Shown: in pieces, positions 15,536 to 24,323 of the stretch | How positions within the stretch are numbered: the first letter of the stretch is position 1 | Layout of the letters: each line of letters opens with the position of its first letter | Virus record (IMG/VR): IMGVR_UViG_3300025009_000050 | Location: 1 to 64,000 of that record | DNA from: a virus | Length of the DNA stretch: 64,000 bases | Direction: 5' to 3' (one strand) | Notes under the pieces: model-generated | Database searches by the model: none | What the model was told of the DNA's origin: nothing | The model's input: only the letters and a program-made list of their open reading frames with translations | Translations under genes and position numbers: made by a program

Positions 15536-16066
15536 ATGGTATTATCAGTAGCTGAAAGGTTAGCACAATTAAGAGAAAGCGCAAAAATTGGGACAGGTAG
15601 TCCTGCACCTACATTGAGATCAATACCTAACCCAACAGGAATAAGACCATCATTTGATGGTAGTTCCTCAGCGGACATGTGGTATCTGTCAGATGATCCA
15701 TCACGTGGGTTGGATAAGGTAACATCCCAACGTGAAAACCCACTACTCGGCATCAATTCAATCCAGTTTGTCGAGGGTAAGAGCGAGAATCAAACCGCCT
15801 ACAATATCCTTGGCAGAGTAACCTTAAGAACGGCGGTTGCTGACATCTTTAATATCACTGTTTTCTACCGTCCACTGGATGATGGCCGCTTCTCACTCAG
15901 TCTTAAAGATCCATCTTATAAGGTGCAAAGGGAAGGGAAGGAAAAGCCTGACTACGTATCTGACATTAAGATAAATGATGCAGTCAAGGCACAAATACTC
16001 CGTCACTTGCATTATGGAATCAAAACTAACCGTGAGTGGGCAGAAGCGCGAGGAATCGAGTATTAA
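15536..16066 (+). CDS. Hypothetical protein, 176 aa
   Basis: ATG 15536 after GAGGAGG. Disordered Pro/Ser-rich first 60 residues, then a folded domain (AYNILGRVTLRTAVADIFNI) and a basic C-terminus. G+C content is higher than in neighbours. No family recognised. Confidence 0.72.
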   Translation: MVLSVAERLAQLRESAKIGTGSPAPTLRSIPNPTGIRPSFDGSSSADMWYLSDDPSRGLDKVTSQRENPLLGINSIQFVEGKSENQTAYNILGRVTLRTAVADIFNITVFYRPLDDGRFSLSLKDPSYKVQREGKEKPDYVSDIKINDAVKAQILRHLHYGIKTNREWAEARGIEY

Positions 16067-16075
16067 TATCTTTAA

Positions 16076-16107
16076 GATGCATGTATAGTTCTTGTTATAC
16101 ATGCATC
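16076..16107 (+). other. Intergenic hairpin, 12-bp perfect stem
   Basis: GATGCATGTATA and TATACATGCATC pair perfectly around an 8-nt loop. It begins 9 nt after a stop codon; there is no T-run. Same class as the hairpins at 4248, 14511 and 61005. Confidence 0.6.
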
Positions 16108-16119
16108 AAACAATAGGAG

Positions 16120-16455
16120 GTGTTCAAGTTAGTAGTATTGAATAAGGAGTATGAAGACAATACACTTTATTCACTTATAAACGGAAGACCAATTAAATGC
16201 GTTAAAGGTGCCGTAAATCTAGGTTTTAAACCTGGTAAGCTGAATCCCGCAGGCTTTATGGTCGTTTTAGGTGAATGCTTAAACAATGCAGGAACTAAGT
16301 CTCTTGAACTTGGCATTCAGAAATGTAATAGCTGTTTACAGGAACAAGAGACTGTTCTTGTGGTAATTAAACGTGGATTGGTATATTGGGCAGATGTTTA
16401 CTGCAAGGATTGTGCAGACTTAACACTGCAATTTACCGAAGGGAATGGGGGGTAA
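16120..16455 (+). CDS. Zn-finger-like protein, about 105-111 aa, start unclear
   Basis: TAGGAGGTG precedes the frame. GTG 16120 lies inside the ribosome binding site and TTG 16138 is 17 nt away, so the true start is uncertain. Contains a conserved GECLNN box and a Cys set (CNSCLQEQ...YCKDCADL). Tandem paralogue of the next gene. TTG 16138 would align best with its start. Confidence 0.6.
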   Translation: MFKLVVLNKEYEDNTLYSLINGRPIKCVKGAVNLGFKPGKLNPAGFMVVLGECLNNAGTKSLELGIQKCNSCLQEQETVLVVIKRGLVYWADVYCKDCADLTLQFTEGNGG

Positions 16456-16456
16456 C

Positions 16457-16780
16457 ATGGCAGACCAGTTTTTATTTAATAAGTTTTACACCTTAATCAA
16501 TGGCTTTGCTTCTGAAGTAGCTACCACCTATGTTAAGAACCAAGGATACGCACTTGGTGATCGGATAATGTCAGGTGGAGTGTTGGTTGACGGTGAATGT
16601 TTGAATAATATTGGTAAGAAGTCTGCATTCATCAGTGCGGGAGCTTGTGACAAATGCTCAACATATCATAATGAGCGCGTGTTACTTATAACTAAGCTAA
16701 AGAACAACCGCTACCACGCCAATAGATATTGCAGAACATGCATTGAATGTGAGTTAGGAAAGAAAGTAGCTGCTGGCTAA
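16457..16780 (+). CDS. Zn-finger-like protein, 107 aa, tandem paralogue
   Basis: ATG 16457 with GGGGGG upstream. Shares with the preceding gene YTLING/YSLING, GECLNN and a four-Cys cluster (CDKCSTYH...YCRTCIEC), so the pair arose by tandem duplication. Function unknown. Confidence 0.68.
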   Translation: MADQFLFNKFYTLINGFASEVATTYVKNQGYALGDRIMSGGVLVDGECLNNIGKKSAFISAGACDKCSTYHNERVLLITKLKNNRYHANRYCRTCIECELGKKVAAG

Positions 16781-16804
16781 ATATCCTAAAGGGGGAAGAT
16801 AAAA

Positions 16805-17383
16805 TTGAGATTCTGCTTGTTAACTAAAGGCTACATTAAAGCTGTTCATCTTTATAATCGGAACAAACTGCCCATGCAGAGAGTATGTAAGTGCTGTGGA
16901 AATAAATGGGCACTTATAAGTTCTCATTGGGTCCAAGTTCAGAAACTACTTAAGAACAAAAATAAGGACACAATGGCAAATTATAATTATATCTGCAAAG
17001 AGTGCGATCCCAAAGATGAAGCATATGCTGCGAAACAGACAATGTCATGCAGACAATGCCGTGAGAATCGCACAGCAAGACCTTCATATTACAGCAATGT
17101 ATCAATGGAGGTCAGCCTTGTTACAGGCGGTAATAGATGCACTTCCCCTGGAACGGATGAAACATTGAATATACTTAAGACAACATCAGATTCATGTTGT
17201 GAAGCTGATTGTCCGGTATTCCTGGAGTTAATTGAAGCAAGAAATACCGGAATAATGAAGAGAGGAGTCCTTCTTGATCCTTGTGAAAACTGTACAAGGT
17301 ACTGGAATAAATACCATGAAGAAGGCCCTTGTACTGGTAAATTTGTAGACCAAGGTGAGTGTATCACCTATTATATTAAATAA
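16805..17383 (+). CDS. Cys-rich hypothetical protein, 192 aa
   Basis: TTG 16805 after GGGGGAAG. Many Cys pairs: CKCCGNKWA (29-37), CKECDP, CRQCRENR, SCCEADCP, CENCTRYW. These could bind three or more zinc ions. It probably extends the function of the two smaller zinc proteins before it; no family recognised. Confidence 0.7.
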   Translation: MRFCLLTKGYIKAVHLYNRNKLPMQRVCKCCGNKWALISSHWVQVQKLLKNKNKDTMANYNYICKECDPKDEAYAAKQTMSCRQCRENRTARPSYYSNVSMEVSLVTGGNRCTSPGTDETLNILKTTSDSCCEADCPVFLELIEARNTGIMKRGVLLDPCENCTRYWNKYHEEGPCTGKFVDQGECITYYIK

Positions 17384-17395
17384 GGAGGAATTACA

Positions 17396-17650
17396 TTGGC
17401 AAAGAGAGAGTTAGTAATTGAAAGTTTTGCAGTAGAGGTCGAAGATGCCAAGGTCACAATCGGGAATATAAAAATCTCGTCTGACATGGATATCGAGGAA
17501 ATGAAAGTTGCAATGGCTGGCAGTAAAGATGCTATGGAGGCCATGATTGGACATATTAAAGTCCTAGTTGATGCTAAAACCAATAGCGGGATTGAAGAAT
17601 TAATGAGTCAGCTAGCTGATATGGGTATGAGCAATGAAGACGAAAAATAA
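17396..17650 (+). CDS. Hypothetical protein, 84 aa
   Basis: TTG 17396 after AAGGAGG. Acidic with alternating strands and a Met-rich helix (MEEMKVAMAGSKDAMEAMI). Its stop overlaps the next ATG (TAATG). Confidence 0.66.
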   Translation: MAKRELVIESFAVEVEDAKVTIGNIKISSDMDIEEMKVAMAGSKDAMEAMIGHIKVLVDAKTNSGIEELMSQLADMGMSNEDEK

Positions 17651-18108
17651 TGGTCTTCATCATTGAGTATCGCGATGGAAATGAGATTGCTGTGTTCTTT
17701 GAAGGTGTTACTGATGTAAAAGTATTATTTAATAACACCATGGAAGAGCTACCCATAATGGGTAAAAGAGTAACTTGTTTCCATCAAGGAAGAGTTGCCT
17801 TACTTGAAGAATGTATTGACGTAGAGGTAGAAATGAAATATTATTCTATTTCTACGTCAAAAACCGTAGTTATGCATTCTGCCCTATATCAGGACATTTA
17901 TAATGAACATTGCTCAAACTGTATTTATTTACACAGGATCTGTACTTACTCTCCCATAAATGATAATATAAATGAGTGTACAAATTTTATTAAGTCAAGC
18001 TTTGTAAGATCTTTAGTTAGGAGATTATTTGGAGGAGGTGAATCAACTGTTAGGCATTATTATTATGTCAGTAATCCTAGGAATGATCTTGCCAGTATTC
18101 TCATTTAG
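17650..18108 (+). CDS. Cys-rich hypothetical protein, 152 aa
   Basis: ATG 17650, coupled to the previous stop. Beta-rich N-terminal half, then HCSNCIYLHRICTYS and a basic helix with the VRRLFGGGE motif shared with the 11433 protein. The C-terminus overlaps the next gene by about 60 nt. Confidence 0.66.
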   Translation: MVFIIEYRDGNEIAVFFEGVTDVKVLFNNTMEELPIMGKRVTCFHQGRVALLEECIDVEVEMKYYSISTSKTVVMHSALYQDIYNEHCSNCIYLHRICTYSPINDNINECTNFIKSSFVRSLVRRLFGGGESTVRHYYYVSNPRNDLASILI

Positions 18109-18235
18109 ATTAACCGGGATGATTGATAATCGCTGGATTAGGTTTCTCATATGCACGTGTTCAGGGATCGTTCTGCCAGTAATCTTTGTTTACTCCATAG
18201 TGTTACAGTTTCCTGGTTTGTTCGGATTGAGGTGA
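18047..18235 (+). CDS. Two-helix membrane protein with probable CUG start, 62 aa
   Basis: GGAGG (18034-18038) is followed at 8 nt by CTG 18047; ATG appears only 18 nt later within the first helix. Two hydrophobic helices (about 2-23 and 34-56). Overlaps the end of the previous gene. Confidence 0.55.
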   Translation: MLGIIIMSVILGMILPVFSFRLTGMIDNRWIRFLICTCSGIVLPVIFVYSIVLQFPGLFGLR

Positions 18236-18239
18236 AACT

Positions 18240-18401
18240 TTGAAACGTAATAAAAATAAGATAACCTATAACCCTATTAAAATACATGGACAACATCAAT
18301 GCCCACATTGTAAGCGCAATGTATTAAAACATACCTTAATCACTCTTGAAGGAATTATAGTATGTTGCACATCATGCTGGCCTGCATGGTACAAAGGATG
18401 A
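18240..18401 (+). CDS. Zinc-finger protein, 53 aa
   Basis: TTG 18240 after GAGGTGAAAC. Basic N-terminus (KRNKNKITYNPIK), then HQCPHCKRN and CCTSCWPAWY: a CxxC...CxxC zinc finger. Its stop overlaps the next start (ATGA). Confidence 0.6.
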   Translation: MKRNKNKITYNPIKIHGQHQCPHCKRNVLKHTLITLEGIIVCCTSCWPAWYKG

Positions 18402-18628
18402 AATTGTTCAAGAAAGAAGAACTCGTAGTCTGTACGTATGCAAATAATGTCCCAAGGCTAACAATAGTAGCACGCAAAGGTGTGTATATCATCGAAGACA
18501 CAAAGTTCTGTCGTGCTAGATGTGAACATAATTATAAAGAAAAGTGTACTGGGCAAATACTTAAAATAAAAACTATTTGGCTTTGCGCTTACGGGTTTAA
18601 AAGACTTATAGGAGGTGAAAACCTTTGA
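18398..18628 (+). CDS. Small beta-barrel-like protein, 76 aa
   Basis: ATG 18398 overlaps the previous stop; TTG 18404 is an alternative. FKKEELVVCTY opening, then CRARCEHNYKEKC, a Cys cluster, and a GGEN end. Similar openings (KxDQ/ELVV) occur in the next two genes and at 43888 and 58140, so this is one paralogous group. Confidence 0.6.
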   Translation: MKLFKKEELVVCTYANNVPRLTIVARKGVYIIEDTKFCRARCEHNYKEKCTGQILKIKTIWLCAYGFKRLIGGENL

Positions 18629-18911
18629 GACAGATCAAGTAGTAATATTTGATGTAGATAATGAACAATTCAGTGAGTTCATTGGCATGCCAGTAATAAT
18701 CACAGGCATACACAAATGTTTAACAATTAATTGTTTAACAGCCATTGAACAGAACTGTCCTAAAATTGCTTTGTCAATTTATGGGCCATCGAAATCAAAT
18801 ATATACAATGGTTCCTTATGCGGATGGACATTTAGACCACCCACTGATGAAGAGTTATTACTACTCAAAACTATAGATCATAGTAAACTTGAAAGGTTCC
18901 CATATGAATAA
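18615..18911 (+). CDS. Hypothetical protein, about 98 aa, non-standard start
   Basis: GGAGGTG at 18611 contains the only GTG; codons at normal spacing are ACC or TTT, so the true start is uncertain. FETDQVVIFDVDN matches FQVDEIVVLSID of the next protein. Contains CLTINCLTAIEQNC. Overlaps both neighbours. Confidence 0.52.
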   Translation: MKTFETDQVVIFDVDNEQFSEFIGMPVIITGIHKCLTINCLTAIEQNCPKIALSIYGPSKSNIYNGSLCGWTFRPPTDEELLLLKTIDHSKLERFPYE

Positions 18912-19146
18912 ATTTCAAGTAGATGAGATAGTTGTTCTATCAATTGATTTAAAGGATATAAATAATGATGAAATAGTAGCTAAGAAAAATAGCTATGCAG
19001 TAGTATTGGCAATTTCTAATTGTAATTACGATTGTAAAAGAACTTGTCCACATCAAGAACTAATTCTATATTCTATAGAATCAGAACAACGTATAAAATA
19101 CAGTAGGTGTGGATGGGTCGCAAATAAAATACTAGGAGATGATTAA
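18904..19146 (+). CDS. Hypothetical protein, 80 aa
   Basis: ATG 18904 with GAAAGG upstream, inside the end of the previous gene. KFQVDEIVVLSIDL opening and CNYDCKRTCPHQ cluster; a paralogue of the two preceding proteins. Probably a small SH3-like fold with a zinc or disulfide cluster. Confidence 0.62.
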   Translation: MNKFQVDEIVVLSIDLKDINNDEIVAKKNSYAVVLAISNCNYDCKRTCPHQELILYSIESEQRIKYSRCGWVANKILGDD

Positions 19147-19147
19147 T

Positions 19148-19558
19148 TTGAGCAAGATAGCAGTTATTCAACAAGGACATTTTACGGTGGCTATTCTTCA
19201 AGGAGTTAAGGACGGAGAAGCTATTACATCAGTCGGGTTCTCAAAGTACAATGCAGATGACGCTAATGGCTTCGTGCGTGATCGTATAACTGGTAAGTAT
19301 AAGCGCAACGAGAAAGGTAAACGGATTCCGATGAACAGGCCGTTTAACCCACAGCTTGGCAAAACAATTGCCGTGAACAGAGCTCTGGACAATCTTAAGA
19401 ATGGTAAGCTTGATTTTACTGTTGAAGAACTTGCCATTGAACTTCCAGCAGAACTTCCGGTGGAAGAAGCACCTATCAGTTTTATAGTATCTGATTCTAA
19501 ACAACAGGATGTCATTGAACTGTGTGACACCAAGCTGGTTGAAGAACTAGCTGTATAA
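19148..19558 (+). CDS. Hypothetical protein, 136 aa
   Basis: TTG 19148 lies 9 nt after AGGAG; ATG 19139 touches it. First half basic, rich in strands and ending in a KGKRIPMNRPFNPQLGK loop; second half acidic with alternating Glu/Pro. No family recognised. Confidence 0.68.
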   Translation: MSKIAVIQQGHFTVAILQGVKDGEAITSVGFSKYNADDANGFVRDRITGKYKRNEKGKRIPMNRPFNPQLGKTIAVNRALDNLKNGKLDFTVEELAIELPAELPVEEAPISFIVSDSKQQDVIELCDTKLVEELAV

Positions 19559-19761
19559 TGTATGTAATTGGCGATATAGTAGTTGCTGTAGTGACAAGGG
19601 ATCGTAGATTACTTACAAAAGATAAGATTTATACAGTAAGAGATACATCAGTATGTCGTACTCGTAATACTCACCCACTTTGCTGCAGATGCAAAGGTTG
19701 TTATATAAAAATTACTGGAGTTCCTGAGGACTTCTGTGGCGGTAGATTTGTAAAAATATAA
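19558..19761 (+). CDS. LTxDKIYxV-family small protein, 67 aa
   Basis: ATG 19558 overlaps the previous stop (TAATG). GDIVVAVVTRDRRLLTKDKIYTV shows the family motif LTxDKIYxV, followed by a Cys cluster (CRTRNTHPLCCRCKGC). At least eight relatives occur between 42 and 60 kb. Predicted small beta barrel; function unknown. Confidence 0.66.
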   Translation: MYVIGDIVVAVVTRDRRLLTKDKIYTVRDTSVCRTRNTHPLCCRCKGCYIKITGVPEDFCGGRFVKI

Positions 19762-19775
19762 GGGAGGAATTCTTT

Positions 19776-20171
19776 GTGAAGGAATTAACTGTAAAACTAC
19801 CTGAGGTTAAAAGAAATCCATTTTGGTATCTAGAGCATAAGGATGATCTGGCTGTTGTAACTTCCGAATCATCTAACACTGCCCTTGGCATTAATGATAT
19901 TGTTATTCATCCGCCAAATTCCAGGCAGAAAGAGATTGGTATACTATGCAAGGTTGTTATTTCTACACTTACAGGCACATTGAGCAACATCAGTATTGAA
20001 CAGGCTAATGTTGGCCATAAAGCATTAAGGATTAAGTTGCCAAGTAAAAACATTGCAGCTCCTGGAGAGAGGGCTAAGTTTGTCAATGATTTTATCATCA
20101 ATACTAAATGCAAAGCTCAAATCCTAAGTTACGTTAGCACATTTCTTGAGGAGGTTACTCCTCAAGAATAG
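19776..20171 (+). CDS. Hypothetical protein, 131 aa
   Basis: GTG 19776 after GGGAGG. NPFWYLEHKDDLAVVTSESS near the start, mostly beta in the middle, helical end. Not recognised. Last codons overlap a new ribosome binding site. Confidence 0.68.
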   Translation: MKELTVKLPEVKRNPFWYLEHKDDLAVVTSESSNTALGINDIVIHPPNSRQKEIGILCKVVISTLTGTLSNISIEQANVGHKALRIKLPSKNIAAPGERAKFVNDFIINTKCKAQILSYVSTFLEEVTPQE

Positions 20172-20182
20172 GAGGAGTATGT

Positions 20183-20347
20183 TTGTATCTTAAATTATTC
20201 CATGTATCATGTGTATTGCTTTTTATTATAGCAGCCGCATTTAATTTTACTATGAATAAGTTTGGTCCTGCTTTTATGTCATTTGCAGTTGGTTTCTATT
20301 ACTTTAACAGAGTGATGTCAAGCGCTAAGGTGGTTAAAGATGAATAA
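20183..20347 (+). CDS. Two-helix membrane protein, 54 aa
   Basis: TTG 20183 after AGGAGGAG. Hydrophobic segments at about 5-23 and 27-43, then a basic tail AKVVKDE. The stop overlaps the next ATG. Confidence 0.55.
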   Translation: MYLKLFHVSCVLLFIIAAAFNFTMNKFGPAFMSFAVGFYYFNRVMSSAKVVKDE

Positions 20348-20765
20348 CGTAGTCTTTGTCCGTCTACCACACGGATCACTAACTGAACTTTACTTAAAAC
20401 TTGATCTTGCCAAAGAACTAGGTGGCTCTGTAAAATTTATGTTCTACAGAGCCACATGTCGCATGGCAATCATAGTAGATAACAATGAATGCAATGAATT
20501 TGTAAGTGTGATTACTGGATTGGAGGATGATGAAGATTCATTAAGATTCATAGAATTTATAAGAAAACACACACTATCAATCAGCAAAGATCAAATCATA
20601 GGCTTACTTCATCCGAATGAATGGTGTGCACGCAAAGGGGAAAGCGTAGAGAGAGATCTCATAATACTGAATGAGATTTCCACTGAGTTTAGTATACCAA
20701 TAATTCCACTCAGTGATACTAGACGTGAACTCTTGGAGGTGTACCATAATGGTATCCATACGTGA
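20340..20765 (+). CDS. Hypothetical protein, 141 aa
   Basis: ATG 20340 with AAGGTGG upstream. Alpha/beta protein with GSLTELYLKLDLAKELGGS and a helical C-terminus. It overlaps the nucleotidyltransferase gene by 17 nt, so the two are probably co-translated. Not recognised. Confidence 0.68.
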   Translation: MNNVVFVRLPHGSLTELYLKLDLAKELGGSVKFMFYRATCRMAIIVDNNECNEFVSVITGLEDDEDSLRFIEFIRKHTLSISKDQIIGLLHPNEWCARKGESVERDLIILNEISTEFSIPIIPLSDTRRELLEVYHNGIHT

Positions 20766-21495
20766 TGTAAGCTTTACTATCCCAAATGAACTTAGAATTG
20801 TTATAAATCTTCTTAATCTGTACTCATTGCCAAACGGAGATCCATACTCAATAGTCGGTGGTTACATCAGAGACTTAATTCTTGATGGTAACCCTCGTGA
20901 TATTGATATTTGTTATTATGAACGATCACTTCTAGATAGTTATATAATAAGAAATAATCAAATCCGTTATGAGCAGGTTAGGAATAAAACGATACAATAC
21001 CTTTTATTCCACGGGATTGAAATACCTATTGATTGGGTACCATGTAATACATTACTGCCATACCCACCTAGATTTGACTTTACAATTAATGAGGTGGCTT
21101 TATTCCCTGATGGAAGATTAATAGCCTGCCCTCAAACATGGCTTGATCTTGAAACAAGAATTCTAAGATTAAGGGAGGAAAAAAATCCAACAACCAACAT
21201 AGTGTTAAGGGCTTGTAGATTCATAGTAACCTGTAACTTGAAACCTTGTAATAGTACAGTAAAAGCAATTAAAGAAGCTATGGTTAATAAAAAATTAAAC
21301 CAGATTACTCTTACTAATCAGTTACAAAATGCTGAAAATACTGGTATACTATATGAAGTATTTGAGTTAATGAGATTCTTCAATATCCCTATAAATGGTT
21401 TTAAGAGTGGCATCTCACTCCTTGAATACCTACTAGACAAGGAAAGAAATAGCCATCTTGATATAGGAGATGAAGAGTACAATGAAATATACTAG
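20749..21495 (+). CDS. CCA-adding/poly(A) polymerase-type nucleotidyltransferase
   Basis: 248 residues; ATG 20749 after TTGGAGG. SIVGGYIRDLILDGNPRDID (residues 34-53) is the class II nucleotidyltransferase head: GG at 37-38, RD at 41-42 and the catalytic DxD at 51-53. WLDLETRILRLRE and a later RACRFIVTC match the next motifs of the family. Bacterial CCA enzymes are near 400 residues; this one lacks most of the C-terminal body. Likely substrate: 3' ends of tRNA, consistent with tRNA-like genes without CCA here and with RtcB. Confidence 0.78.
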   Translation: MVSIRDVSFTIPNELRIVINLLNLYSLPNGDPYSIVGGYIRDLILDGNPRDIDICYYERSLLDSYIIRNNQIRYEQVRNKTIQYLLFHGIEIPIDWVPCNTLLPYPPRFDFTINEVALFPDGRLIACPQTWLDLETRILRLREEKNPTTNIVLRACRFIVTCNLKPCNSTVKAIKEAMVNKKLNQITLTNQLQNAENTGILYEVFELMRFFNIPINGFKSGISLLEYLLDKERNSHLDIGDEEYNEIY

Positions 21496-21506
21496 GGAGG
21501 GCTGCA

Positions 21507-22091
21507 ATGAAAGTTAAATTTATTTATAAGTCTAAAAAATTTAAACATCCTGAAATCGCTGAAGCGATTAAGGAAGTGTTTGCCCATGTAGCTAGTACTA
21601 AATGGGCTAGATACTTCCCTAAGAAAGTAAAAGTTTTGTTTTTTAAGAATGCATTCTCTCATGATAATAGGTCTCCAGGTATGATGCGAGTAGACTGTTT
21701 CGGGCCTAAATTCTTTTTTGCTGTGGATGTGCTGCATGCAATGCATACTTTAGAGCCATATATTGATGTTGCTATTAATAATGGCAATGTGGTTTATGAT
21801 CATGTTCATGCAGCAAAATTAACTGCAGCACATGAAATTGGACACTGGCTGGTGTTATGTAGCTTAGCTAAATACCCTCAATTTGGAGGACATCCGATGG
21901 CGACTCATATATTAATGTCGGATACTTATTTCAGACATAGTGCTGAAAGTCACATCAATAAGCGAGACATAATGAATACTCAATTATCATATAGGAACGT
22001 ATTTGCTGAACGTTGCTCCGATAGGTTTGCAAGATTTATCGTAGCAAGAATGGGAGGTGCGGGTATTGAGAACACCAAACAGGACACCTAA
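21507..22091 (+). CDS. HEIGH-motif zinc metalloprotease-like protein
   Basis: 194 residues, ATG 21507 after GGGAGG. AAHEIGHWLVL places the HExxH zinc motif at residues 109-113; a candidate third ligand is Glu in the later ERCSDRFARF stretch. The gluzincin/metzincin-like core is embedded in a basic protein without signal peptide, so it would act in the cytoplasm. Substrate unknown. Confidence 0.75.
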   Translation: MKVKFIYKSKKFKHPEIAEAIKEVFAHVASTKWARYFPKKVKVLFFKNAFSHDNRSPGMMRVDCFGPKFFFAVDVLHAMHTLEPYIDVAINNGNVVYDHVHAAKLTAAHEIGHWLVLCSLAKYPQFGGHPMATHILMSDTYFRHSAESHINKRDIMNTQLSYRNVFAERCSDRFARFIVARMGGAGIENTKQDT

Positions 22092-22410
22092 TACTCCAAA
22101 AGAGGCAAAGCATTTTTTAAACTTTACCAAAAAGAATTTTTATTTTGGGTTAGGTACTGGCGCATTTAATTTATTCATGCTATTAGTCTGGGTACACTTG
22201 ACGTATAAGGCAATGATTGAAGAAAACATAGTGCTGACCATCATAAGCATAGGATTCCTAGCACTAACTATATTCTTTTTCATAATAAATTGTCGCCAAA
22301 TCTCTGAAAAATTTATAATGATTGATGTAGCTAGTGCGGTATTAAAGGCTGTTGAATATAGAACAGCTGAAAAATTCAAAAAACTTGAAAAGAGGTTTAA
22401 AAATGATTAA
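22066..22410 (+). CDS. Two-helix membrane protein, 114 aa
   Basis: TTG 22066 lies 8 nt after GGGAGG; the GTG at 22057 is inside the ribosome binding site. Polar N-terminus with Thr/Pro, two transmembrane helices (about 27-48 and 53-75), and a basic C-terminal helix. Overlaps both neighbours. Confidence 0.65.
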   Translation: MRTPNRTPNTPKEAKHFLNFTKKNFYFGLGTGAFNLFMLLVWVHLTYKAMIEENIVLTIISIGFLALTIFFFIINCRQISEKFIMIDVASAVLKAVEYRTAEKFKKLEKRFKND

Positions 22411-23092
22411 TGGAAGTGAGTACGAAGTAGTAGTAAAGTTGAAGCTTGAAAACTTTGAAACCGAAAATGAGGTTAGAGAAGCTATCGACTCTATAATTAA
22501 GCCAGGCTTAACAACTTACAAGGCATCTTATGGGGATATGATGGGTAAGAATGCGTCAATAACTAATGTAAATATGACACTTTCAGTACCTCCCTTTGAA
22601 GCTCTTAACCAAATGATTGCTGCAAAACTTTTAAGTCACAAGATGACACAAAATGATAGAGCTGAAGGAGCTTACAAAACAAGAGGCAGAATTGCAGGCG
22701 CGTTCTATCTTGTAGAATCAGTATTAACTCCTGTGCTACATCAAGTACATGCTAACAACTATTTTGAGTTTTATCACAAATCTGGCACTAGTCAGTATCT
22801 GATTCGTGATGTACTTGGCAATGTCGTTCATGACTTTACTGAAATACCGGACAAGGTGATGGAACTCTCTCAATTCTTCATGACTCTGGTAAATTACTAC
22901 AAGCTAAATAAAGACCAGCTTAGTGTAATTGAAACCGGAAGAGCCGATATTACGGAGATCGATCCGGATATCATGGATTATACAACTGATGCTGTTATGG
23001 AAAGCAAGTCAAAAGTAATTTTGCAAGCTATTCCTACTGCTGTATCACCTACCAATCCATTTGTAGGTATGTTAACACCAGTGAAAGAATAG
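22403..23092 (+). CDS. Hypothetical protein, 229 aa
   Basis: ATG 22403 after AGAGG. N-terminal beta-rich segment (SEYEVVVKLKLENF), helical centre with YKTRGRIAGAFYLVES, acidic C-terminus. Directly upstream of the MoxR gene with 10 nt between, so likely the first gene of the ubiquitin-like operon. No family recognised. Confidence 0.7.
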   Translation: MINGSEYEVVVKLKLENFETENEVREAIDSIIKPGLTTYKASYGDMMGKNASITNVNMTLSVPPFEALNQMIAAKLLSHKMTQNDRAEGAYKTRGRIAGAFYLVESVLTPVLHQVHANNYFEFYHKSGTSQYLIRDVLGNVVHDFTEIPDKVMELSQFFMTLVNYYKLNKDQLSVIETGRADITEIDPDIMDYTTDAVMESKSKVILQAIPTAVSPTNPFVGMLTPVKE

Positions 23093-23102
23093 GGGGCTTT
23101 AA

Positions 23103-24323
23103 ATGCAACCCAAGGAGATTAAGAAGGCATATAGAAGATCAATGAACCAAGCTTTAGAAGCAGGCGTTGATCTTCCTGAATGGATTGATATGTCTACAGC
23201 TAAACTTAAAGAAAAGCTGAATGAAGAAATAGCTACTGGATCTATTGATCCAATGGAAGCAATGAACCTCATTATAAGACATGACCAGTTGATGAAAGAA
23301 GTCCTGGGATACGGCAAGGAACATGGACTTAAACCATTGTCTAAAAAGCAAAGATGTATTAAAGCTATTGATGACATAATGCTCGACACTAAATACGGCT
23401 TTAGAGACATAGTATTTGGCCTAAGAAAGAGGTTTGGTAGCAAAGGAGAACTACAAAAAATGATCAACGAACTAAATCCTGACACACTGAAAGATACAAT
23501 GGAAACTAGATGCAAGTATGTTTGCAGCGCTGATATCGCTATGAACATCTACGTAGCGCTTGCCCTTGGTAAGCCATTACTAGTTGAAGGACCACCTGGC
23601 TGTGGTAAAACAGAGTTAGCAAAAGTACTTTCCACAATCTTTAACACAAAGCTTATCCGGCTACAATGTTATGACGGGATCGACGCTACTCATGCACTTT
23701 ATGAGTGGAACTATCAGAAACAGATCCTTGACATACAACGTGGTAAAGGCGATGGGAATATCTTTGGTGAAGATTACTTGCTTGAAAGGCCATTACTCCA
23801 AGCATTGAGAGAAGAACCTACTCCGGTTCTACTTATTGATGAAGTGGATAAAGTCGACCAAGAGTTCGAAGCTCACCTTCTTGAAATACTGTCTGACTTT
23901 CAGGTATCAATACCTGAATATGGAACAGTAATCGCTAAGAAGATTCCGCCAGTTATCCTTACGTCTAATGGGGTAAGAGATCTTGGTGATGCACTTCGTC
24001 GTCGTTGTGTTTACCTTTGGGTCGGGTTTCCGACCATTGATAAGGAAGCAACAATCTTGATGAAAAAAACTGATACTTTGCGACCTAACACTGCTCTACA
24101 GATTGCTAGAATCATGAGTGTTATTCGTAATGAGGTCAACTTGCTCAAACAGCCTAGTGTTTCAGAAAGCCTGGACTTAGCTGCAGCCCTTACAAACATG
24201 GGCATAAGAAAAATTGAATCTCCCTTGCTTGATCAATTGACAACTCTGTTTCTTAAAAACAGAGAAGATCTGGATAAGATGCAAGAGAGAGGTGGAGCGA
24301 AATGGCTGTTGGAGCGGGCGTAA
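23103..24323 (+). CDS. MoxR-type AAA+ ATPase
   Basis: 406 residues; ATG 23103 after AGGGGGC. A helical N-terminal extension (1-135) precedes the AAA+ core: Walker A GPPGCGKT (163-170), Walker B LLIDEVDK (243-250), sensor 1 ILTSNG (about 283-288), and arginine finger region DALRRR. MoxR ATPases work with VWA-domain partners to remodel or activate protein complexes. The VWA gene follows with a 22-nt overlap, the classical pairing. The extended N-terminus is not typical of MoxR and may recognise the substrate. Confidence 0.85.
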   Translation: MQPKEIKKAYRRSMNQALEAGVDLPEWIDMSTAKLKEKLNEEIATGSIDPMEAMNLIIRHDQLMKEVLGYGKEHGLKPLSKKQRCIKAIDDIMLDTKYGFRDIVFGLRKRFGSKGELQKMINELNPDTLKDTMETRCKYVCSADIAMNIYVALALGKPLLVEGPPGCGKTELAKVLSTIFNTKLIRLQCYDGIDATHALYEWNYQKQILDIQRGKGDGNIFGEDYLLERPLLQALREEPTPVLLIDEVDKVDQEFEAHLLEILSDFQVSIPEYGTVIAKKIPPVILTSNGVRDLGDALRRRCVYLWVGFPTIDKEATILMKKTDTLRPNTALQIARIMSVIRNEVNLLKQPSVSESLDLAAALTNMGIRKIESPLLDQLTTLFLKNREDLDKMQERGGAKWLLERA

